34,501 nt of DNA from an uncultured Pelagibacteraceae bacterium (GTDB lineage Bacteria > Pseudomonadota > Alphaproteobacteria > Pelagibacterales > Pelagibacteraceae), in assembly GCA_902527635.1 (NCBI GenBank), contig CABZPS010000009.1:1-34501 (forward strand). Direction: 5' to 3'. The notes under the pieces are model-generated. The model was not told where the DNA came from. It searched no databases and was given only the letters and a program-made list of their open reading frames with translations. This document shows, in pieces, positions 1-6,294 of this stretch. The position numbers were made by a program, and so were the translations under genes. Each line of letters opens with the position of its first letter. Within the stretch, counting starts at the first letter, position 1.

Positions 1-574
1 CCTTTATAATTTTTCCTTTCCATCTTCTTGGTCTAAAAGGACTTATGGGTGAAATAGACAATTTTTCAGAATTTAAATTAAGAATTGGTCCATGTACCGA
101 AAGGTTGTAGGCTGTACTCCCAGCTGGAGTTGAAACTAGAACCCCATCTGAAACTAATTTCTTTATAATTGATCTAGATCCTTGTGAAATAGATATTGTG
201 GCTGCTTGTCTACTTTGTCTTAAAATTGAAACTTCATTAATTGCTAATGATTTTTTAATATTATTATTTTTATTTTTAACTTTCATTTCTAGAGGGAAAA
301 TAGAAACTGTATTAGCTTTTAATAAGTTTTTTTTAAAATTTTTTGAAGAAAATTTATTCATTAAAAAACCATAGTTCCCAGAATTAATTCCATAAAAAAA
401 AGTTTTAGAGTTAATATTTTTTTTTAATGTTTGAAGCATAAAACCATCCCCGCCTATAACAATAATAATATTTAGTTTATTTGGCGCAAAATATTTTAAT
501 TTTTTTAATAGGATTGATTTTATCCTTAATGATTTCTGATTTTTATCACTTATTATTTGAATATTTTTTTTCAT
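1..574 (-). CDS. nadK: NAD kinase (partial, C-terminus beyond the left edge)
   Basis: ATP-dependent NAD kinase, which makes NADP+ from NAD+ in the cytoplasm. Reading leftward from the ATG at 574, about 191 codons are open to the window edge. The protein has the family GGDG motif at residues 41-44 (VIGGDGFML), an NEVS segment, and the NAD-binding stretch DGVLVSTPAGSTAYNLS followed by GPIL, all in the family order. Roughly the last 60 residues of a normal-length enzyme lie outside the window. The TylF-type methyltransferase gene ends four bases before this start, so the two are probably co-transcribed downstream of the tRNA-Leu gene. Identification rests on the two diagnostic motifs and is secure. 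Confidence 0.93.
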   Translation of the reverse strand, partial: MKKNIQIISDKNQKSLRIKSILLKKLKYFAPNKLNIIIVIGGDGFMLQTLKKNINSKTFFYGINSGNYGFLMNKFSSKNFKKNLLKANTVSIFPLEMKVKNKNNNIKKSLAINEVSILRQSRQAATISISQGSRSIIKKLVSDGVLVSTPAGSTAYNLSVHGPILNLNSEKLSISPISPFRPRRWKGKIIK

Positions 575-578
575 TTAA

Positions 579-1328
579 TTAATCTTTAATAATCACTCTA
601 CAAGACTTATCAACACTAATCATTAATACGTTTTTATCTGAAAAGTACTCATCTACAGCTTTTCTACAGCCCGGAAAGTCTCCATAATCATCAATTATTA
701 AAACACCTTTTTGTGACAAAAGTGGGTAAAAAGTTTCAAGTTCAATTTTTGTACTTTCATAAAAATCAGTATCAAGTCTAAGTATTGATATTTTTTTGGG
801 TAAATTATTTTTTTCCATCAATGTGTTTTCAACTTTACCTTTTATAAAAATTAAATCATCTGTACTTGAAAATAATTTATTTGAAGAGTTTAAAACATCT
901 TCTAAGGATGCTTTTGTCCAAGGTTCATTTTTATTTTTAAATTCATTATAAACATTATTTGCTTTTAAACCATCATGTATTGATGGTTGGGGCATTCCTT
1001 CAAAAGTATCATATCCATAAAGTGATCTTTTAATATTATTATAATATTTTTCTTGAACTTTTTTCGCCAAAAATAAATTACCACCCCTCCATATTCCACA
1101 TTCTACAATATCACCCTCTATCTGTTTCTTATTAATGTAATGAACAGTTTTAATTAATGTCCATCTTCTGACCAAAGGTGTTAATGAAAACTCATCAATA
1201 AAATTAATTAACTTTTTATTTTCATCATCTATTTCAGGAATATTGTCTATCCAAAAATCTTTTTTTTTTAAAAAAGGTTTTTTAATAACTCTAAAAAAAT
1301 TTCTTATCTTTCTACTAAATTCATTCAT
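579..1328 (-). CDS. TylF/macrocin-type O-methyltransferase
   Basis: SAM-dependent O-methyltransferase of the TylF/MycE family, known for methylating sugar hydroxyls in a metal-dependent way. The protein is 249 residues when started at the ATG at 1328; an upstream in-frame reading (to 1361) runs through the tRNA-Leu gene and is not credible. Motif I is GDIVECGIWRGGN (72-84); YDTFEGMP lies at 106-113; the LRLDTDFYEST segment (184-193) and IIDDYGDFPGCR (211-222) carry the acidic residues expected to bind metal and substrate. There is no signal peptide. The start codon sits three bases after the tRNA CCA end, leaving no room for a ribosome binding site outside the tRNA. The substrate is unknown; a glycan or a small sugar metabolite is plausible. 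Confidence 0.85.
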   Translation of the reverse strand: MNEFSRKIRNFFRVIKKPFLKKKDFWIDNIPEIDDENKKLINFIDEFSLTPLVRRWTLIKTVHYINKKQIEGDIVECGIWRGGNLFLAKKVQEKYYNNIKRSLYGYDTFEGMPQPSIHDGLKANNVYNEFKNKNEPWTKASLEDVLNSSNKLFSSTDDLIFIKGKVENTLMEKNNLPKKISILRLDTDFYESTKIELETFYPLLSQKGVLIIDDYGDFPGCRKAVDEYFSDKNVLMISVDKSCRVIIKD

Positions 1329-1331
1329 CCA

Positions 1332-1417
1332 TGGTGCCCTCGGCCAGACTCGAACTGGCACTCCGCAAGCGGCAAGGATTTTAAGTCCTTTGTGTCTACC
1401 AATTTCACCACGAGGGC
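1332..1417 (-). tRNA. tRNA-Leu(UAA)
   Basis: On the minus strand, GCCCTCG (1417-1411) pairs with CGAGGGC (1342-1336) as a perfect 7-bp acceptor stem, followed by discriminator A and an encoded CCA (1334-1332). The anticodon arm AAGGA-CTTAAAA-TCCTT gives anticodon TAA. A short GC-rich variable arm (GCCGCTTGCGG) follows, as in class II tRNAs, and then the T arm with GTTCGAGTC. All features fit tRNA-Leu with 3' CCA encoded. It lies directly upstream of, and on the same strand as, the TylF-type methyltransferase. Confidence 0.96.
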
Positions 1418-1435
1418 ATTAATGAATTTCATGAG

Positions 1436-1464
1436 TATTTATGCTAATATTTATAATTGAACAA
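1436..1464 (-). promoter_or_regulatory. Sigma70-type promoter for tRNA-Leu
   Basis: On the minus strand, TTGTTC (1464-1459) and TAAATA (1441-1436) are separated by 17 bases. Transcription starting about seven bases further on would give a 5' leader of roughly 12 bases before the mature tRNA end at 1417. Because the tRNA and methyltransferase are three bases apart, the same promoter probably also serves the methyltransferase and nadK. Confidence 0.5.
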
Positions 1465-1557
1465 GGTTAATAAGTAAATTTTTTTTATTTTATCTCTTTA
1501 TGTATGAGGCTTGTGCGAGATATCCAACTGAATTATATATATACTTTGTTTAAAGAT

Positions 1558-2220
1558 TCAAATTTTTTCTTTTTCTTTAACTTCCTGCTCTTTAACTACC
1601 CTAGAATTTTCTTTTACATTTAAAATATTTGCAAAGCTATGGTTCACATCTCTATGACCTGCTTCATCATCTCTGATAACTTCAACAACATCTTTTAACC
1701 TAGAATTAAGTGGTAGATTCCAATAATTTATTGCAATGTCCGGAGCTTTAATATTTTCAATTTTACCCTCTTCTATTTCTTTTAAATATTCTGTGTAACT
1801 TATAACTGCTTCCTCTTCGAAATATCCAACGATTCTATGAGCTGTCCTTTGTGATAAAAGATAAATGATTGAATACATCAAAATAAATATAAATTGTGCC
1901 ATTATTATAATCATTCTTTCAATAAAGGTAGGTTTAGCTATTTGAATAAAAGTCATTAAGTGCATTCTCTCATTTTCAGCTTCGTCTAAAAGAATTTTAA
2001 TCCAACCTCTATCATCCTGCATTTTTCTTAATGATTTTAAATGTAATAACATGCCCGCAACCATTCCGGGAACTGCTGCAACAGTTTCTAAAACAACTGC
2101 TCTGTGTCCATACTTTTTTTTAAAAAAGGTATCAGCAAGTAATCTTAAAAATTTAGTAAATGTTAACGCTACACGATCACTTAAATTTTGTGGCTTATGA
2201 TGTCTTGTCATACCTTCCAT
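1558..2220 (-). CDS. aox: Alternative oxidase (diiron ubiquinol oxidase)
   Basis: Cyanide-insensitive ubiquinol:oxygen oxidoreductase, a membrane-associated di-iron carboxylate enzyme that reduces oxygen without heme or copper and without pumping protons. The 220-residue protein carries all four helix motifs: LETVAAVPGM with E45, AENERMHLM (81-89) with E84 and H87, FEEEAV (134-139), and RDDEAGHRDVNH (183-194) with E186 and H189. Residues about 98-122 are strongly hydrophobic, as expected for monotopic membrane insertion. M4 is an alternative start. A TATAAT-like -10 lies at 2258-2263 upstream, with only a weak -35. The neighbour on the opposite strand is a heme-degrading monooxygenase, which suggests an iron or heme economy role; this is an inference. 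Confidence 0.93.
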   Translation of the reverse strand: MEGMTRHHKPQNLSDRVALTFTKFLRLLADTFFKKKYGHRAVVLETVAAVPGMVAGMLLHLKSLRKMQDDRGWIKILLDEAENERMHLMTFIQIAKPTFIERMIIIMAQFIFILMYSIIYLLSQRTAHRIVGYFEEEAVISYTEYLKEIEEGKIENIKAPDIAINYWNLPLNSRLKDVVEVIRDDEAGHRDVNHSFANILNVKENSRVVKEQEVKEKEKI

Positions 2221-2347
2221 ATAATTTATATAGTTCTTAAATCTTTTTTTTTAAGCCATTATATACCCTTAATGACTTAAAATAATGAGAAATTGATGCG
2301 ACAAACTGTTAACGATTACTTCTTATAAGATGAATTAAAATAAACTC

Positions 2348-2650
2348 ATGTTCATTGCAATGAATAGATTTAAAATTATACCAGGTAAAGAAGCTGAATT
2401 TGAAAAAGTTTGGAAAGACAGAGATACGCATCTTGATGGTGTTAATGGGTTTAAAGAATTTCATTTGGTAAAGGGTGAAAAATGTAATGAATTTTCATTA
2501 TATGCATCACATAGTATATGGAATTCTAAAGAGGATTTTATTAACTGGACTAAATCAGAAGCATTTAGACTTGCTCATAAAAATGCGGGTAAACACAAAG
2601 ATTTATATCTTGGAGGACCAAACTTTGAAGGCTTTGAAGTAGTGTTTTAA
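2348..2650 (+). CDS. IsdG-type heme-degrading monooxygenase (ABM domain)
   Basis: Small antibiotic-biosynthesis-monooxygenase fold protein of 100 residues, most like the IsdG/IsdI heme oxygenases that open the heme ring and release iron. The IsdG catalytic triad Asn-Trp-His can be placed at N6, W67 and H77, essentially the IsdG numbering. The surrounding text also fits: MNRFKI at the first strand, WNSKEDFINW (58-67) and KSEAFRLAHKNAG (69-81). The first ATG (2348) and a second at 2360 are both possible; the first is used because it keeps N6 in the IsdG position. The next gene, 31 bases downstream, is a possible HemP-like protein. Whether this enzyme uses heme in vivo is untested. Confidence 0.8.
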   Translation: MFIAMNRFKIIPGKEAEFEKVWKDRDTHLDGVNGFKEFHLVKGEKCNEFSLYASHSIWNSKEDFINWTKSEAFRLAHKNAGKHKDLYLGGPNFEGFEVVF

Positions 2651-2670
2651 ATATATTTTAATTTAATAAT

Positions 2671-2675
2671 AGGAG
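2671..2675 (+). promoter_or_regulatory. Strong Shine-Dalgarno (AGGAG)
   Basis: AGGAG six bases before the ATG at 2682. Canonical ribosome binding sites are scarce in this window, so its presence supports the reality of the 61-residue reading frame that follows. Confidence 0.7.
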
Positions 2676-2681
2676 AAAAAT

Positions 2682-2867
2682 ATGAAAATATTAAAAGAAT
2701 TAGATGATGCAAAAATAGTAATCGTTGACTTAGAAGTTAGATTGGGAGAAGAAGTTAGAAGTGCTCCAACTTTATGTGCAAAATATAAAGGGAAAATTAT
2801 ACCTTTAAATACAGCTCATGATGGTAGACCGATATTAATGAAAGAAGAAAATTCTATAGAAAACTAA
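2682..2867 (+). CDS. Small protein, possibly HemP-like
   Basis: A 61-residue soluble protein with a good ribosome binding site, 31 bases after the IsdG-like gene and on the same strand. I do not recognise it with confidence. The C-terminal part, KYKGKIIPLNTAHDGRPILMK (34-54), can be aligned without gaps to the conserved end of HemP/HmuP hemin-uptake proteins (a basic-glycine turn, a Leu-rich strand, then GKLILTK), but the HemP arginines are mostly missing. Position beside a heme-degrading enzyme makes a heme-related role attractive. The N-terminal half (acidic, LDDAKIVIVDLEVRLGEE) has no match I can name. Codon use looks like that of its neighbours. Confidence 0.55.
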   Translation: MKILKELDDAKIVIVDLEVRLGEEVRSAPTLCAKYKGKIIPLNTAHDGRPILMKEENSIEN

Positions 2868-2883
2868 ATTATAATTAAACTAT

Positions 2884-2922
2884 AGGAGTAAAAAATTGTT
2901 GTTTATTTTAGTATTTTATTAA
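2884..2922 (+). other. Orphan Shine-Dalgarno with an eight-codon TTG frame
   Basis: AGGAG (2884-2888) is followed seven bases later by TTG TTG and then only six more codons before TAA (2920-2922). The stretch ATAGGAG-A-run before the start closely resembles the start region of the preceding gene at 2670-2684. It could be a tiny leader peptide or the relic of a lost gene start. The rest of 2923-3001 is A+T-rich without a recognisable element. Confidence 0.25.
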
Positions 2923-3001
2923 CATTAATGAATAATTGTAATGTTTAAGTAGGACAAAATTCATGGTGAATAAATATCTATAATAATTATTATTATACGT
3001 A

Positions 3002-3211
3002 ATGAAATATAATATTGCTAAATCTCACTTAAAAAAAAAATCACAATCAAAGCTTGCCTTATCAATTAGCCTATTTATTGTGCTTTTGACATCAACTGGA
3101 TACATCTTTAATTCTAAAGAAATAATTTTTCTATTTTATATTTTTTGTTTCGTATTTCTCTACAATTTAGTAATCCAATTCTTATTAGAAAGGTTTGATA
3201 TTAAATCATGA
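3002..3211 (+). CDS. Small two-helix membrane protein, unknown function
   Basis: A 69-residue protein with a basic N-terminus (HLKKKSQSK) and two hydrophobic stretches, about residues 17-35 and 40-62, which should cross the inner membrane twice with both ends in the cytoplasm. No catalytic motif is visible and no family is recognised. There is no Shine-Dalgarno before the ATG. Its stop codon overlaps the start of the next 48-codon frame in an ATGA arrangement, which argues for translational coupling and supports both being genes. It follows the heme-related pair after 134 bases, so it may or may not share their transcript. Confidence 0.5.
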   Translation: MKYNIAKSHLKKKSQSKLALSISLFIVLLTSTGYIFNSKEIIFLFYIFCFVFLYNLVIQFLLERFDIKS

Positions 3212-3354
3212 TTAAAACACTCATTAGATTAAAGATATTAAAATTTATACTAATAAGTGGGGCATCAGCAGCTTATGCTTTTAAGAAATATTGTGATAAA
3301 AAAAATAAAGAAAAAGTTAAAAAAGACGGGAAAACATCGCTTCTTACTCGGTAA
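3208..3354 (+). CDS. 48-residue membrane-anchored peptide, unknown function
   Basis: This frame starts at the ATG overlapping the stop of the 69-residue membrane protein (ATGA at 3208-3211). The product is 48 residues: a basic amphipathic start (MIKTLIRLKILKF), a hydrophobic, alanine-rich segment at about 9-25 (ILISGASAAYAF) that could be a single membrane helix or a weak signal sequence, and a lysine-rich tail. It ends eight bases before the convergent DUF6492 gene. The coupling overlap is the main support; the length is too short for composition to be decisive. Confidence 0.4.
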   Translation: MIKTLIRLKILKFILISGASAAYAFKKYCDKKNKEKVKKDGKTSLLTR

Positions 3355-3362
3355 AAATTTTA

Positions 3363-4355
3363 CTATATTTTCTTATCTCTATCATAAGCTTTTTTTTCTT
3401 TCCAAATAGATCTTTTTTCCTCCAGGTGTATATTCTCATCTTTCTTCTTTATGTGCCTGATATTCGTTTCAAATGATAAAGAAGACGGAGGTAGTTGATA
3501 ATTTTCATCTATAAAATTTATTATTGATGAATAAGAAGGATAAAAGTCCTCTCGTTCGTCGAAATTAATAAATTTCTTGTAATTTTTTGAAAATAAACCA
3601 TTACCATCATCGTGAAATCTTTCTGTGGTTAAACCATATTTTTCATAAGGATAAAAATTTAAATCATCTTTATTTATATGATTTACCCAACTGGCATAAG
3701 TCCAATATTCACCAAAAGAACCATATATATTTGCGGCTTTTATTACTAACTCAATCCAATTTTGATCAGATTTGAAATGGTCTTTAAATTTTGATTTGAG
3801 ACTTTTTAAATACTTCGTTTTAAAAATCATATGATGAGAGGTAAATGTTCCTCTAATATCTTCGACAGGGTTTATTTCTAATACATCGATTATTAAATTT
3901 TTCCACGAATTTAAAACATCTCGATTTCCATATGATTTATCTTGTAATAAAGCAAACTTTTCCTTTCTCTCATCAAGTATTGGCCATGATCTTACTGGCA
4001 GTAAATCTGAATCCCAAACCACGAAAACTTCGTCTAATTCGTCTAAAACATCGTTAGCTCCTAATTTAATAATCTGTTGGTACAACCAGCCAGGAGTATA
4101 ATTGGGTTTATTTTGTGTTATTTGTGAAACAATATCAGTTTTTGTTAAATTATATTTATTTAAAAAAAAGTTATCTTCATTCAACAAATTTAAATTTTTA
4201 ATATTCCAAAACTTAGATTTTTCCTTTAGAATTTTAATTTCTTGATCCGACGTTACAACAAAAATTTGTTTTGGTTTATATTTTTGAGAAATTCCCTCAA
4301 GAACTGCTCTTGTACTCCAATTCACATGGTGAATTGGAATTACAAATTGGTACAT
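3363..4355 (-). CDS. DUF6492 family glycosyltransferase-like protein
   Basis: A 330-residue soluble protein that looks like a GT-A glycosyltransferase of the DUF6492 type. The N-terminus MYQFVIPIHHVNW followed by IFVVTSD (31-37) is the usual first strand of nucleotide-sugar binding. YTPGWLYQQIIKLGA (86-100) precedes a WDSDLLPVR segment (114-122) whose D115 and D117 form the DxD metal/nucleotide-sugar motif. FTSHHMIFK follows. No membrane segment is seen. It lies four bases downstream of the sugar-phosphate cyclase on the same strand, so the two are almost certainly co-expressed, and it could transfer a sugar to the cyclase product or act on a surface glycan. A 10-bp interrupted palindrome covers its codons 6-13. 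Confidence 0.72.
   Translation of the reverse strand: MYQFVIPIHHVNWSTRAVLEGISQKYKPKQIFVVTSDQEIKILKEKSKFWNIKNLNLLNEDNFFLNKYNLTKTDIVSQITQNKPNYTPGWLYQQIIKLGANDVLDELDEVFVVWDSDLLPVRSWPILDERKEKFALLQDKSYGNRDVLNSWKNLIIDVLEINPVEDIRGTFTSHHMIFKTKYLKSLKSKFKDHFKSDQNWIELVIKAANIYGSFGEYWTYASWVNHINKDDLNFYPYEKYGLTTERFHDDGNGLFSKNYKKFINFDEREDFYPSYSSIINFIDENYQLPPSSLSFETNIRHIKKKDENIHLEEKRSIWKEKKAYDRDKKI
4316..4338. repeat. Interrupted palindrome inside the DUF6492 coding start
   Basis: TCCAATTCAC and GTGAATTGGA are perfect 10-base inverted arms separated by three bases (ATG on the plus strand). The element lies 17 bases inside the DUF6492 gene. It may be a DNA operator, an mRNA hairpin near the start codon, or a chance result of the codons for PIHHVNW. 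Confidence 0.5.
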
Positions 4356-4359
4356 TTTA

Positions 4360-6099
4360 TTAATTTAAATTTGCTTCTTTAGCAATATTTTCATCTGCTT
4401 TAAAAACAGTAACTGGATCTTCAAGTCCTGCATCAGAACAAAGAGGTTCAACACCCAGCCCCTTTCTAGGGTATTTTGAAACTATTATTTTATACTCTTG
4501 TATAATTTTTTTTAATTCAAATTTTGTTAGATCATTAATATATTTACACTTTCCGATATCAATTGGAACTGGAATAGCTAAATTACCACCTCTTTTTTGT
4601 AGAATTTTATCAAAACCTTCATTCATGCATTTCTCATCTAACAATATGTCGTGCCATAAACTCAATTCATATTCGCTAAATAACTTTAAAATTCTATGCA
4701 AATCTTTTTCACTTAACCAGCCTCTCTTGTAAGACATAAAAGAACTTAAGGTCATCTCAACACTTATAGCATGACCATGTAATAACCCTGCTTTAAGTTC
4801 AAAGTTTGCGCTTAATCCGTGGCCAAATGCATGATCTCTAATACTGTGAACTTCGTGTAAATTATCATATTCACTCTCAACGTAACTTTTTAAAGATAAA
4901 CCAATTATCTTTTTTGATTTTGTAACTATTTCATCTTGGGAATTACAATTAATTGTACCAAAATGTGTTTTCATTAAATCAAGTCCTGTATCTTCAAGTA
5001 AATGAAATAATTCTTTATCTCTAATTACAGCCATCTTATGTATTTCGGCAATACCATGACGAACCCAAGAAGTTTTTAAACTTTTGAAAAATGAGCGATC
5101 AGATATATTGAGAACTGGAGCATGAAAAGAACCTAGGAGGTTTTTAAATCCTCCTGCATCACAGCACGATCTCGGACTTGGTCCACTATCTATCGCACTT
5201 ACAACAGAAGTTGACAACATTATATATGGAGTGCTTCGATGATAAATAGATGCTGCAAAAGCTCCAATATCCCCTATAACTCCCCCTCCAATTATTAAGA
5301 TGGGTTCATTTCTGTTTACGCCAAGTTTTCTAAAATCCTCTACAATCTTTTCAACATTTTTTATGTGCTTATCAACCTCCATAGCCCTATAAACCAGTTT
5401 TTCTAAAACAATTGAATGATGATTGAAATAATTGTCAATTTCTATTCCATAATTGTCCTCAATATTTTGATCTAGTAAACAAATACATCTTCCAAACGAT
5501 TTGTATTGATCTCTCAAGAGAGAATTATTTATATCAAGTGTATTTTCCTCTACTTTAATTGACGTAAAAGTATTTAGATTCATAGTTGCCTCTATCTGTT
5601 GATAGTCGTTTGAACTTACAACATGACCACATGAATTTCTGTAACTTGAGGTTGGATATAAAGCTAGAGGATTTTTTTTCTCATAATCCAAAATCAGTTT
5701 CTTATAAAATAAACTTTTCGAGCTACTTAGTAAATTTGAAATTAATTTAGCATTTCCAAACTCAGAATTATTAATTTTCGAAGATAGAATTTTTAGTTCG
5801 TTTGATAAATGTTCATTAAAAGGTTGTACAAGATATGAGAGCTCTAGAAGAAACCTTTCGGTCGTCAAATTTAAAGAAGTTTTTAGAATTCTTAAATGCG
5901 GTAATAAAGAAATAGCGTTTAATCTAAAAAATTCATCTGATATCTTAAAATCATAAGGATCTATTTCGGTTAAATTTATCAATAAGTTTTTAAAATAATT
6001 ATTATTTACAAAATCCTCTATCAAATTAGGATCAATTTGAGAGTTTTTATAATTTACAACAAAATATTTAGAAAAATTAATAATTGATTTAGAAATCAT
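4360..6099 (-). CDS. Sugar-phosphate cyclase (DHQ synthase/EEVS superfamily), variant with N-terminal extension
   Basis: A 579-residue protein whose residues about 200-480 form a sugar-phosphate cyclase domain: NAD-binding GGGVIGD (271-277), YHRSTPYI (286-293), D304, GGFKNLLGSFHAP (316-328), metal-binding E352 in GIAEIHKM, FGH with H427, and LLHGHA with H441. This resembles 2-epi-5-epi-valiolone-type synthases more than AroB. The second His of the AroB GHxxGHAxE motif is replaced (HGLSANFE), and the phosphate-contact lysine region reads SPRSCCD, with R310. Residues 1 to about 160 match nothing I recognise. The likely substrate is a sugar phosphate such as sedoheptulose 7-phosphate, but this is inference. 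It is followed after four bases by a DUF6492 glycosyltransferase and is divergent from the glucosylglycerate operon. Confidence 0.78.
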   Translation of the reverse strand: MISKSIINFSKYFVVNYKNSQIDPNLIEDFVNNNYFKNLLINLTEIDPYDFKISDEFFRLNAISLLPHLRILKTSLNLTTERFLLELSYLVQPFNEHLSNELKILSSKINNSEFGNAKLISNLLSSSKSLFYKKLILDYEKKNPLALYPTSSYRNSCGHVVSSNDYQQIEATMNLNTFTSIKVEENTLDINNSLLRDQYKSFGRCICLLDQNIEDNYGIEIDNYFNHHSIVLEKLVYRAMEVDKHIKNVEKIVEDFRKLGVNRNEPILIIGGGVIGDIGAFAASIYHRSTPYIMLSTSVVSAIDSGPSPRSCCDAGGFKNLLGSFHAPVLNISDRSFFKSLKTSWVRHGIAEIHKMAVIRDKELFHLLEDTGLDLMKTHFGTINCNSQDEIVTKSKKIIGLSLKSYVESEYDNLHEVHSIRDHAFGHGLSANFELKAGLLHGHAISVEMTLSSFMSYKRGWLSEKDLHRILKLFSEYELSLWHDILLDEKCMNEGFDKILQKRGGNLAIPVPIDIGKCKYINDLTKFELKKIIQEYKIIVSKYPRKGLGVEPLCSDAGLEDPVTVFKADENIAKEANLN

Positions 6100-6104
6100 A
6101 GACT

Positions 6105-6133
6105 TAAATAAAAATATAATACAAATTAGTCAA
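6105..6133 (-). promoter_or_regulatory. Promoter of the cyclase-DUF6492 operon, predicting a leaderless mRNA
   Basis: On the minus strand, TTGACT (6133-6128) and TATTTA (6110-6105) are 17 bases apart. Only five bases separate the -10 from the ATG at 6099, so the expected transcription start coincides with the start codon. No ribosome binding site is possible if this promoter is used. Confidence 0.5.
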
Positions 6134-6256
6134 ACCGCACTATGTCTCATTTTATAGTTTAAATGTAAAATTCATCCTCAAGTAGAAAATATAAAATGGT
6201 TAATGATATTATTTTTTCTGTCAAATTTCATAAAAGTCCCAGTTTTTTTTAACTTT

Positions 6257-6284
6257 TTGAAGTGTTTATGCAAATATTTATTGT
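6257..6284 (+). promoter_or_regulatory. Weak candidate promoter of the glucosylglycerate operon
   Basis: TTGAAG (6257-6262) and TATTGT (6279-6284) are 16 bases apart and 10 bases before the ATG at 6295. The match is poor and the A+T-rich context makes chance hits common. The rest of the 195-base divergent region (6100-6294) shows no clear operator or riboswitch. Confidence 0.25.
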
Positions 6285-6294
6285 AATTTAAGTA

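Noticed and set aside
1329..1361. Upstream extension of the TylF-type reading frame by 11 codons
   Set aside because: Those codons lie within the tRNA-Leu T arm and acceptor stem; the ATG at 1328 is the first one outside it.
1500..1552. Minus-strand sequence resembling tRNA D-arm and anticodon-loop text (CAGTTGGATA ... CCTCATAC)
   Set aside because: No acceptor, D or T stem pairs around it; only a 6-bp TATCTC/GAGATA inverted repeat with a 20-base spacer is present, so it is not a tRNA and is too weak to call a relic or terminator.
4360..6099. Calling the cyclase AroB (3-dehydroquinate synthase)
   Set aside because: Length is far above AroB, the second His of GHxxGHAxE is missing and the lysine loop is altered; the gene is not with aroK or other shikimate genes.
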